Assembly: GCA_011049745.1 (NCBI GenBank)
Contig: DRHE01000347.1
Location: forward strand, 1 to 5,350
DNA: 5,350 bases
Origin: Spirochaetales bacterium
GTDB taxonomy: Bacteria; Spirochaetota; Spirochaetia; SZUA-6; DRHE01
Reading direction: 5' to 3'
In this document: in pieces, positions 1 to 5,290 of the stretch
How the letters are laid out: every line of letters starts with the position of its first letter
Position numbering within the stretch: position 1 is the stretch's first letter
Translations under genes and position numbers: made by a program
The notes under the pieces: model-generated
The model's input: only the letters and a program-made list of their open reading frames with translations
Database searches by the model: none
Told to the model about the DNA's origin: nothing

Positions 1-1714
1 CATACTCGCCTATTCCCCCCTGGGCTATTCCCTCTTCAACAAGAGCAACAAATTCGTAATCGGCTAAAATATTCGCCAGATACTCTTCGTCAATGGGCTT
101 GATAAAGCGTAGATTATAGAGATCCGCGGTTATTTTCTTATCAGCCAACACCTTCAGAGCTCTCTGTACTTCTGTAATAATTCCGCCAACACCAATGAGC
201 AGCACCCGGCCGTCATGCTGCTCAATATGGATTCCTCTACCCTCTGTAAGCTCCAGGGAAAATGGCGGCGATTCTTCGGCACAGACTGCTTTCGGGTAAC
301 GGATTACCACAGGTTTATCCAGACTCAGCGCATAGCGGAACATCCTCTCCATTTCACCTTTAGTAGCCGGAGAGAGAATAGTCAGAGAGGGTATTGACCT
401 GAGTAAGGGAATATCAAAGACCCCGTGATGGGTCTCGCCATCTTCTCCTACCACACCTGCCCGGTCCACAGCCAGGATTACGGGCAGCCCCGGCAGCACA
501 ACATCATGGATAACCTGATCAATAGCCCGCTGCATGAAAGTGGAGTAGATAGCAACCACGGGTCGAAGCCCGGCTGTGGCCAGGCCGGCAGCAAAGGTCA
601 CTGCGTGCTGTTCCGCAATGCCCACATCATAAAAGCGCCCGGGATACCTGGCCTTAAAGAGACTCAAGCCCGTGCCGTCGGTCATAGCAGCAGTTATACA
701 TACGATCCTTTTATCTTCAGCAGCAAGTTTGGTCATGATCCCTGAAAAAGCATGGGTAAAGGTCAGATTCCCTTTAGATTCGATCTTGCCGTCAAGAATC
801 GAAAAGGGAGAAACCCCATGGTAAAGGGTAGGATTGCCCTCTGCGTGAATATAACCTTTACCCTTGACTGTGGTTACATGCACAACCACCGGATTATCTA
901 TTCTCCTGATATTACTCAGCACACTGGTCAGCAGGCGAATGTTGTGGCCATCGATCGGCCCAATATATTCAAAGCCAAAATCAGAAAAGAGAGTCTCTCT
1001 GAAAATCAGGGCCTTCATTCCTTTTTTCATCCGGTAGATCAAGCGCATCAGCGGTTCTCCGACAAAGGGTATCTGTCTTACACCATTGTCAAAATGCCGG
1101 CGAAAAACCTGGTAAAAAGGAGTGGCGGTTAAGCGGCTTAAATGTGAAGATATTGCCCCTACATTGTCACTGATAGACATATTATTGTCATTCAAAATAA
1201 TAATCAGCCCCTTGCCTAAATGGCTGGTATAATTCAGCGCTTCCAGTGCCATACCCCCTGTCAGGGCACCATCCCCGATAACCGCAACAACCTTGCCCGC
1301 TGTTTTTCTGATGCTCATGCCTTCAAGTATTCCCAGGGCCGCAGAAATTGAGGTGGAGGCATGGCCCGTATCTACAATATCATGCTCGCTTTCAGCACGT
1401 TTAGGAAAGCCGGAAATACCGCCCATCCGGCGCAGGGAAGAAAATTTTTCTCTGCGGCCGCAGATCAACTTATGAGTATAGCACTGGTGGCCCACATCCC
1501 AGATTATTTTATCCTGTGGAGACTCGAAGACCCGGTGCAGGGCAATAGTCAGCTCCACTACGCCCAGATTGGAGGCCAGGTGGCCGCCGTTTGCACTCAC
1601 CACCTCTATAATAAGCCTGCGGATTTCCCGCGCTAAGGATCCTAATTTTTTAGCGGGTAGAGCCTTAAGATTATCAGGACCATTGATTGAAGAGAGAAGA
1701 GGATATCTATTCAT
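1..1714 (-). CDS. dxs: 1-deoxy-D-xylulose-5-phosphate synthase, C-terminus beyond window
   Basis: Thiamine-diphosphate enzyme condensing pyruvate and glyceraldehyde 3-phosphate into DXP, the first step of the cytoplasmic MEP isoprenoid pathway. The frame is open from the ATG at 1714 to the left edge (571 codons); the family is about 620-640 residues, so roughly the last 50-60 are missing. Visible motifs in order: GHQCYTHK (75-82), the ThDP-binding GDGALTGG (147-154) with its distal NDNNMSIS (175-182), GFEYIGPIDGHN (247-258), YHGVSPF (298-304), the catalytic glutamate in DVGIAEQHAVTFAAG (E368), the transketolase-type segment VVGEDGETHHGVFD (421-434), RYPK (472-475) and, in the C-terminal domain, EEG..QGG.G just before the edge. 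No internal stop or frameshift. The start matches the usual short Dxs N-terminus. Its Shine-Dalgarno is weak (AGGT, 11 nt upstream, inside the flgH stop), which suggests co-translation with flgH, 13 nt upstream. DXP also feeds thiamine and pyridoxal synthesis in many bacteria; the dimethylallyl diphosphate made downstream is the substrate of MiaA, encoded nearby. Confidence 0.97.
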   Translation of the reverse strand, partial: MNRYPLLSSINGPDNLKALPAKKLGSLAREIRRLIIEVVSANGGHLASNLGVVELTIALHRVFESPQDKIIWDVGHQCYTHKLICGRREKFSSLRRMGGISGFPKRAESEHDIVDTGHASTSISAALGILEGMSIRKTAGKVVAVIGDGALTGGMALEALNYTSHLGKGLIIILNDNNMSISDNVGAISSHLSRLTATPFYQVFRRHFDNGVRQIPFVGEPLMRLIYRMKKGMKALIFRETLFSDFGFEYIGPIDGHNIRLLTSVLSNIRRIDNPVVVHVTTVKGKGYIHAEGNPTLYHGVSPFSILDGKIESKGNLTFTHAFSGIMTKLAAEDKRIVCITAAMTDGTGLSLFKARYPGRFYDVGIAEQHAVTFAAGLATAGLRPVVAIYSTFMQRAIDQVIHDVVLPGLPVILAVDRAGVVGEDGETHHGVFDIPLLRSIPSLTILSPATKGEMERMFRYALSLDKPVVIRYPKAVCAEESPPFSLELTEGRGIHIEQHDGRVLLIGVGGIITEVQRALKVLADKKITADLYNLRFIKPIDEEYLANILADYEFVALVEEGIAQGGIGEY

Positions 1715-1727
1715 CGGTGTTATTTAC

Positions 1728-2465
1728 CTATTTAAAAATTATATCAACAATCCGGTTAATATACAGGAGTAAAAGCTCATTTTTCCGTGAATCTGTGAGC
1801 TGATAGCCGCTGCCGGCCTGGGCTGCTGCCGGCATTGAAGCTCCGGGCTCCTCGCCGGCCCCTTCGGTAGTTGTACCAATGGGGCCCGTGCCCGTGGGAA
1901 GGCTCCTGCTGATTTCTTCTATATCCCCGCCGGCAACAACTTCCCCGTCCGGCTCAAGCAGGGTACGGAAGACCAGCCTGGCATCCGCCAACCTGGAAAA
2001 ATCTATTCGCTTATCAGAGCCCAAAAGAGCCGGCTCGAGCCAACCGGTCAGGGTAATAGATTCCTCTTTGCCCTCAAAGGATACACTGCGCACACCCCTG
2101 ATAAATGCCCTGCCGGTATCATCTATCTCCTGCACCCGGGTTCCGATAGAGCTTTTAATTTCATACTCTTCACTGCCCTTAACGGAACGATCCCCGCGCG
2201 ATGAACCTGAAGGAAGGAATGAAAAAAGCTCGCCATATTCACCACCGCTGAGCTCCAGGGTGAGACTCTTGGTATCACTGCTCGTGGACGTAAAGGAGAG
2301 AGAGGAGGAGCTGTCTATTTCCACAATTACAATATCTCCGGGAGTTAAACGCCCATCCCCGGACAATAAACCGCCGGAACCGGGAGTCCAGAGACTCTCG
2401 GAACCGGATAGAGCGGCGATTAGTAATAAAGGTAATATAATTAATTTTTTATAAATTAACTTCAC
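1728..2465 (-). CDS. flgH: FlgH-like flagellar L-ring protein, exported
   Basis: 245 residues from a GTG start with a good Shine-Dalgarno (AGGAG at 2476-2472, 6 nt spacer). Residues 1-23 form a signal peptide: Lys-rich start, hydrophobic core IILPLLLIAAL, then small residues. Straight after comes SLW (24-26), the usual start of mature FlgH, then LTPGDIVIVEI (40-50), matching the FlgH GD-I-V block, a Ser/Thr-rich stretch (51-95), and the most diagnostic region (118-167): GRAFIRGVRSVSF, ITLTGWLEPALL, RLADARLVF, which parallels the G-V-R-V-N / L-SG-VRP / I-S-IADA pattern of FlgH. Residues 188-220 are low-complexity Gly/Thr/Pro/Ala, and the end (230-245) is a hydrophobic helix where FlgH normally ends. 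FlgH builds the outer-membrane bushing of the flagellum. Unlike enterobacterial FlgH there is no lipobox cysteine. No flgG, flgI or flgJ is adjacent; neighbours are a ribosomal-protein gene and dxs. The fold assignment is good, the role less sure: many spirochaetes have periplasmic flagella and lack L-rings. Confidence 0.8.
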   Translation of the reverse strand: MKLIYKKLIILPLLLIAALSGSESLWTPGSGGLLSGDGRLTPGDIVIVEIDSSSSLSFTSTSSDTKSLTLELSGGEYGELFSFLPSGSSRGDRSVKGSEEYEIKSSIGTRVQEIDDTGRAFIRGVRSVSFEGKEESITLTGWLEPALLGSDKRIDFSRLADARLVFRTLLEPDGEVVAGGDIEEISRSLPTGTGPIGTTTEGAGEEPGASMPAAAQAGSGYQLTDSRKNELLLLYINRIVDIIFK

Positions 2466-2512
2466 AAAGCTCTCCTACCATGATTATCCGTAGGCGGCCT
2501 CATAAAAATAAA

Positions 2513-2602
2513 CTATTTCTTCTTATGTCTACTTTTACGCAATTTTTTCTTTCGCTTATGCGTTGCAATCTTATGTCGTTTCTTTTTCTTTCCACATGGC
2601 AC
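2513..2602 (-). CDS. AURKAIP1/COX24-type tiny ribosomal protein (bS22/mS38-like)
   Basis: A 29-residue, extremely basic protein read from a GTG at 2602. It begins MPCGKKKKRHKIATHKRKKK and ends with LRKSRHKKK; 17 of 29 residues are Lys or Arg. From family knowledge, the pattern KKKKRHKIATHKRKKKLRK fits the AURKAIP1/COX24 domain, known as mS38 in mitochondrial ribosomes and as the roughly 33-residue bS22 in mycobacterial small subunits, and seen as stand-alone proteins of about 30 residues in several bacterial phyla. It would be an rRNA-binding part of the 30S subunit near the decoding region. The start is decided by an ideal Shine-Dalgarno, AAAGGAGG at 2618-2611 with an 8 nt spacer. A nearby ATG at 2597 is in another frame and stops after 8 codons. 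The gene lies between miaA and flgH and is easily missed by gene callers with a length cutoff. Family call strong; ribosomal placement is inferred by homology. Confidence 0.85.
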   Translation of the reverse strand: MPCGKKKKRHKIATHKRKKKLRKSRHKKK

Positions 2603-2610
2603 TTAAACTG

Positions 2611-2618
2611 CCTCCTTT
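2611..2618 (-). promoter_or_regulatory. Strong ribosome binding site for the tiny ribosomal gene
   Basis: AAAGGAGG lies 8 nt upstream of the GTG at 2602. It is the best Shine-Dalgarno in the window and is what selects the GTG start over the out-of-frame ATG five bases further on. Confidence 0.85.
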
Positions 2619-2638
2619 ACTATTATTTGACTAAACCT

Positions 2639-2655
2639 AAAAAAAGCATCGCTTT
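2639..2655 (-). terminator. Weak intrinsic terminator candidate after miaA
   Basis: On the minus strand AAAGC, a 3 nt loop GAT and GCTTT form a 5 bp hairpin that runs straight into seven T residues. The stem is short and A/T-rich and the loop is tight, so termination would be partial at best. It sits about 50 nt after the miaA stop and 37 nt before the tiny ribosomal gene, so it may instead attenuate read-through into that gene. Structure seen; function inferred. Confidence 0.3.
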
Positions 2656-2680
2656 GATATTTTTCAACTGAACCTGTCAA
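2654..2680 (-). promoter_or_regulatory. Possible weak promoter ahead of the tiny ribosomal gene
   Basis: A perfect -35 hexamer TTGACA (2680-2675) is followed after only 15 nt by TATCAA (2659-2654), a poor -10 matching four of six positions. The short spacer and poor -10 make this doubtful. It is recorded because this is the largest gap in the window and the following gene would be a natural place for a separate promoter. Confidence 0.2.
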
Positions 2681-2697
2681 GGGCATAGCTGCCTTGA
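2677..2697 (-). other. Stem-loop just after the miaA stop
   Basis: Arms TCAAGG and CCTTGA enclose a 9 nt loop, 8 nt past the miaA stop codon. An alternative pairing with one bulged base brings in a G-C pair for 7 bp in total. No T-run follows, so it does not look like an intrinsic terminator by itself. It may protect the 3' end of miaA mRNA or be coincidental. The downstream arm overlaps the TTGACA at 2680-2675. Confidence 0.3.
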
Positions 2698-2705
2698 AGC
2701 ACTTA

Positions 2706-3707
2706 TTATGCAAAAGAAGGCGGCAGGGAGTCAAGTAGAGATTTATGTACCTGTTTATCCAGAAAGCGGCTGATTGTTTCCCTGATCGCGGTTATCTGGC
2801 CAGGATCGAACCAGAGCACTTCAGGTAGTGACCGTAAAAAAGTAAGTTGCCTTTTTGCGTATCTACGGGAATTACGCTTAATCAATTCACGCAACCCCCC
2901 AATAGACAAACACCCTTTCTGCATCTCAAAGAATTCACGATAACCGATTCCCTGCATACCGGGATCATCCCACTTGCAACCCCTTTCCATCAGAGATACA
3001 ATTTCTTTAACCAGGCCCCGCTCAAACATCCGGTCAACACGACTGTCAATCCGTTTATAGAGTTCCTCTCTTTCCCTATTGAGCCCGATCAGCAGAAAAT
3101 TATAATCCTTTCTGACAGTACCGGGAACCTGGAAAGATGATAGAGGCTTACCCGTTACCCTGAAAACTTCCAGAGCTCTGATTATCCGGTAGGTATCTGC
3201 AGCCCCTATTTTTTCAGCGCTCCGGACATCTACTTCCTGTAATTTATTGTAGATAAATAAATTTCCCTTTTCTATATGAAGCCGTTTCAGCTCTTCCCTG
3301 ATTTCCAGGTCTCCGGGGGGAGAAGCAGGCAGACCGAATATGAAACTACGCAGATAAAAGGCTGTGCCGCCCACAATAACCGGCAATTTCCGGCGCCCGC
3401 TTATCTCCCTGATCAAGTCTTCAGTGTGATGCACAAACATTCCGGCATTAAATTGAAAAGAGGGCTCAACCAGACCGATCAGGTGATATTTAATCCGCTC
3501 CAGTGTTTGCCTGGAGGGTTTAGCGGCGCCGATATCCAGATAACGGTAAACCTGCATGGAATCAGCATTAATTATCTCATAACTGGAATCTAAAAGTTTA
3601 TTGACAGTTTCAGTTTTACCAACCCCGGTGGGACCCAGGAGAATAATAACGGGTAGAACTGTTTTTTCCGCTGATTCAGGATTCGAGACGGTATCTAACC
3701 TTTTCAG
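2706..3707 (-). CDS. miaA: tRNA dimethylallyltransferase (start codon unresolved)
   Basis: Transfers the dimethylallyl group to N6 of A37 in tRNAs reading UNN codons (i6A37), stabilising codon pairing. Motifs present: the P-loop GPTGVGKT (3635-3612), NADSMQVYRYLDIGAAKP with the DSxQ substrate site (D at 3563), GGTAFYLR (from 3371), DTYRIIRALEV, GIGYREF and RYAKRQLTFLR near the C-terminus, all in the normal MiaA order. The first ATG (3557) lies after the P-loop and DS and cannot be the real start. Upstream the frame stays open only to a TGA at 3710-3708 and holds no ATG, GTG or TTG. Coordinates here run to the in-frame CTG at 3707 (333 residues), which has no Shine-Dalgarno. ATT at 3647 would give 313 residues, close to family length. 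A third route is a CTG at 3679 overlapping the rpoZ stop, plus a -1 shift on the A6 run at 3667-3662. The frame overlaps rpoZ by up to 32 nt. Function near certain, start not. Confidence 0.93.
   Translation of the reverse strand: MKRLDTVSNPESAEKTVLPVIILLGPTGVGKTETVNKLLDSSYEIINADSMQVYRYLDIGAAKPSRQTLERIKYHLIGLVEPSFQFNAGMFVHHTEDLIREISGRRKLPVIVGGTAFYLRSFIFGLPASPPGDLEIREELKRLHIEKGNLFIYNKLQEVDVRSAEKIGAADTYRIIRALEVFRVTGKPLSSFQVPGTVRKDYNFLLIGLNREREELYKRIDSRVDRMFERGLVKEIVSLMERGCKWDDPGMQGIGYREFFEMQKGCLSIGGLRELIKRNSRRYAKRQLTFLRSLPEVLWFDPGQITAIRETISRFLDKQVHKSLLDSLPPSFA
3662..3667 (-). other. A6 run in the miaA 5' region, possible slippage or base-call site
   Basis: Six A residues (minus strand) followed by C give the heptamer A AAA AAC, a classical slippery sequence. 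Read from the CTG at 3679, which overlaps the rpoZ TGA as CTGA, codons are CTG AAT CAG CGG AAA AAA. A -1 shift there, or one extra A, continues as ACA GTT CTA CCC GTT ATT ATT into the miaA P-loop, giving a natural-looking N-terminus MNQRKKTVLPVIILLGPTG. Seen: the run and the frames. Inferred: that it matters. A homopolymer undercall in the assembly would produce the same picture. Confidence 0.35.
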
Positions 3708-3867
3708 TCAAAATCTGCTTAATAGCGATGGAAACCACTTTGCTCTTACTGGCCTCCAGCTCATCATCGCCTGCCAGATTTATCTGCAAAGCCCGTTTGA
3801 TAGCCGCGTTTGTTAACTGGTATGCATTACTGTTATTTGAAATTAAAAGATCCAGGGGAATTATCAT
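3676..3867 (-). CDS. rpoZ: DNA-directed RNA polymerase omega subunit
   Basis: 63 residues. It resembles short omega subunits: an N-terminal MIIPLDLLI, the conserved helix NAYQLTNAAIKRALQI (14-29), an acidic turn GDDELEASKS, and the helix KVVSIAIKQILTEKVRY (43-59). The Asn/Ala/Ala/Arg pattern and KVV-IA correspond to omega's R-ARQ...and K-T-V-IALREI regions that wrap the beta-prime C-terminus. Omega helps beta-prime fold and assemble. Family length is about 60-90, so this is a compact version without the extra C-terminal helix. The ATG at 3867 is the only plausible start and lacks any Shine-Dalgarno; a strong promoter ends 6 nt before it, which suggests a leaderless transcript. The gene follows yicC and a nucleoside monophosphate kinase, as rpoZ follows yicC/gmk elsewhere, supporting the call. 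Its stop overlaps the miaA 5' region. Confidence 0.83.
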   Translation of the reverse strand: MIIPLDLLISNNSNAYQLTNAAIKRALQINLAGDDELEASKSKVVSIAIKQILTEKVRYRLES

Positions 3868-3873
3868 AGAAAT

Positions 3874-3902
3874 AATATAGCAAAATTCAAGCCAATTGTA
3901 AA
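3874..3902 (-). promoter_or_regulatory. Extended -10 sigma-70-type promoter of rpoZ
   Basis: The -35 TTTACA (3902-3897, one mismatch to TTGACA), an exact 17 nt spacer and the -10 TATATT (3879-3874, one mismatch to TATAAT) are preceded by TGC directly before the -10, an extended -10 element. The -10 ends 6 nt before the rpoZ ATG, so the predicted start site is the A of the ATG or its immediate neighbour. It lies in the gap between the kinase stop (3910) and rpoZ, and probably also drives miaA. Confidence 0.7.
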
Positions 3903-3909
3903 GATATAA

Positions 3910-4434
3910 CTAAATATTTTTTATTTTCTTAATGATCTGGTCAACAACATAAAATTGATCGCCCTTTTCCGTATCCACAACCACATCGACAAAGTCGTAT
4001 TTATCGATATCTATTCCATACAGTCTCAGGTAACGCTGATGATCGCGCGTATCACGTTCAGCCATGGCTGCTAAGGCTTCATCGACACTTAAACCTTCTC
4101 TTCCCGCAATCCGGCCGGCGCGCGCCTGCGGAGAAGCCTTAAGGTATACCTTCAAGTCAGCATTCTTTAACAGCCAGATCGCCAGACGTGAGGCTATTAT
4201 ACATTTCCCGGAAGCGGCGAGATCCAGCTGGCGTTTATCCACGAAAAGATCATATTTATCATCATTCTCTGCCAGCAGGCAGAGCTCTTCAAAATCCATT
4301 TTCTTCTCTTCAGACAGATCATGAAAGGTGTAATTTATCAATTTCAACCCCAGTTTCCGGGATAGCATACCGGATACTGTGGAGTTCCCGCAGCCGCTCT
4401 TACTGGAAACCGCGATCCGCAGATTATTCAACAT
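3910..4434 (-). CDS. Cytidylate kinase-like P-loop NMP kinase (archaeal-type)
   Basis: 174 residues, probably phosphorylating CMP/dCMP with ATP. It has the layout of the short archaeal-type CMP kinase: beta strand LRIAVS, P-loop SSKSGCGNST (10-19), a CMP-binding helix region (36-57), IIASRLAIWLLKN (79-91), KVYLKASPQARAGRIAGREG (95-114), and the lid with RDTRDHQRYLRLYGIDI (127-143), where YGID is typical of that group. Oddity: in the Walker A position GxxxxGK[ST] the lysine is Asn (GCGNST), and the first Gly is Ser. Lys12, two residues before the Gly-Cys-Gly turn, might substitute. The start at 4434 overlaps yicC by 11 nt and has AGGGAG (4450-4445) 10 nt upstream, so it is coupled to yicC. In many bacteria this slot between yicC and rpoZ holds gmk, so substrate choice should be tested rather than assumed. 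Symbol left blank for that reason; cmk is the likely name. Confidence 0.75.
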   Translation of the reverse strand: MLNNLRIAVSSKSGCGNSTVSGMLSRKLGLKLINYTFHDLSEEKKMDFEELCLLAENDDKYDLFVDKRQLDLAASGKCIIASRLAIWLLKNADLKVYLKASPQARAGRIAGREGLSVDEALAAMAERDTRDHQRYLRLYGIDIDKYDFVDVVVDTEKGDQFYVVDQIIKKIKNI

Positions 4435-5290
4435 TCCGGAGCTGCTCCCTGATCTTTTCTATAGCATCTTTCACGGTGATCACCGCCGCATTCACTGCGG
4501 CGAGCCGGCTCTTAGAGCCTATGGTATTTATCTCTCTATTCAATTCCTGGCAGATAAAATCAAGCTTCTTACCCACAGCCCCCTCCTTCGCTATGGTGAA
4601 GCGGAAATTGCTCAGGTGCGAAGCAAGGCGCACAATTTCTTCATTAACATCAGATTTCATCAGCATTACCGCCATTTCCGAATAGATACGTGTTTCATCC
4701 ACTGCATCACCCAGGAGTTCCTCGAAACGGGAGCGGAGTTCACTTTTTATAAACTGCTCCAATTCCGGAATAGCCTGCTCAATGAATACCCGCTGCTCTT
4801 TGATAATCGATAGATTACTCTCAATATCCTTGCAGGTGCTTTCACCCTCCCGGTTTCTTGTCTCTTCAAACTCATTATAGGCCTCCACCAACAGGGGCTC
4901 CAGCAGCTGCCAGTATTTATCTATCTCCAGGGTCTTATCGAGCTTGATAATCCCCTCAATTCTTAATAGATGGGAAAGCCTGATAGTGTCGGTTATTCCC
5001 GCTTCCGCGGCCAGTTCCTCCAATATCCGCCGGTAGGCCTGAACGCTCTTCCTGTCCAGCCGCACCTCAATATCCTCCTCAAATTCAGTGACTTTCAGCG
5101 CCAGCTCAACACGACCGCGTATTATTCTCTGTGAAAGGAAATCCCTGACCCTGGCCTCCAGAGGAGCCAGGAATTGCGGCAGGTAGATATAGAGATCTAG
5201 AAAACGGTTATTGTAGGATTTTAAATTTAATGACAGATGGATCTTCTTATTCCGATATTCACTAAAACCGAAACCGGTCATACTCTTCAT
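4424..5290 (-). CDS. yicC: YicC/YloC family endoribonuclease
   Basis: 288 residues, the normal family length. N-terminal signature MKSMTGFGFSEY (1-12), then LNLKSYNNRFLDLYIYLP (21-38) and RIIRGRVELALKV (55-67); middle NREGESTCKDI (146-156); C-terminal DUF1732-type signature NEEIVRLASHLSNF (216-229) and GKKLDFICQELNREINTIGS (240-259), with the conserved acidic and His residues expected of the catalytic region. The family is known for Mn-dependent endoribonuclease activity (E. coli YicC, B. subtilis YloC) and RNA turnover in the cytoplasm. Start chosen from the strong Shine-Dalgarno AGGAG (5302-5298, 7 nt spacer) and the conserved N-terminal MTG. The ATG overlaps the stop of the upstream gene (ATGA) and the end overlaps the kinase by 11 nt, so it sits inside an operon. 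Function is assigned by family only. Confidence 0.95.
   Translation of the reverse strand: MKSMTGFGFSEYRNKKIHLSLNLKSYNNRFLDLYIYLPQFLAPLEARVRDFLSQRIIRGRVELALKVTEFEEDIEVRLDRKSVQAYRRILEELAAEAGITDTIRLSHLLRIEGIIKLDKTLEIDKYWQLLEPLLVEAYNEFEETRNREGESTCKDIESNLSIIKEQRVFIEQAIPELEQFIKSELRSRFEELLGDAVDETRIYSEMAVMLMKSDVNEEIVRLASHLSNFRFTIAKEGAVGKKLDFICQELNREINTIGSKSRLAAVNAAVITVKDAIEKIREQLRNVE

Noticed and set aside
425..1132. Two consecutive plus-strand open frames (425-745 and 752-1132)
   Set aside because: They lie antisense inside the intact dxs frame, have no family-like motifs and no clear ribosome binding sites. They are shadows of dxs codon structure.
1..1714. Possibility that dxs is broken or frameshifted
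   Set aside because: A full codon-by-codon reading shows one uninterrupted frame with all catalytic motifs; only the window edge truncates it.
1879..2454. 191-codon plus-strand open frame
   Set aside because: It is opposite flgH over almost its whole length; its Ser/Pro/Arg-rich composition reflects antisense reading of the Ser/Gly-rich FlgH.
2571..2597. ATG at 2597 as the start of the tiny gene
   Set aside because: That frame stops after eight codons; the GTG at 2602 has the better spacing to the Shine-Dalgarno and gives the conserved basic protein.
2480..2671. 63-codon plus-strand frame across the miaA-flgH gap
   Set aside because: It is antisense to the tiny ribosomal gene and its Phe/Leu-rich content is the complement of the Lys/Arg codons there; no ribosome binding site is evident.
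2706..3557. ATG at 3557 as the miaA start
   Set aside because: It would remove the P-loop GPTGVGKT and the NADS part of the substrate site, all present in frame just upstream, leaving a non-functional enzyme.
4188..4813. Overlapping plus-strand open frames opposite the kinase and yicC
   Set aside because: Both lie antisense to well-supported genes and show no recognisable domain.
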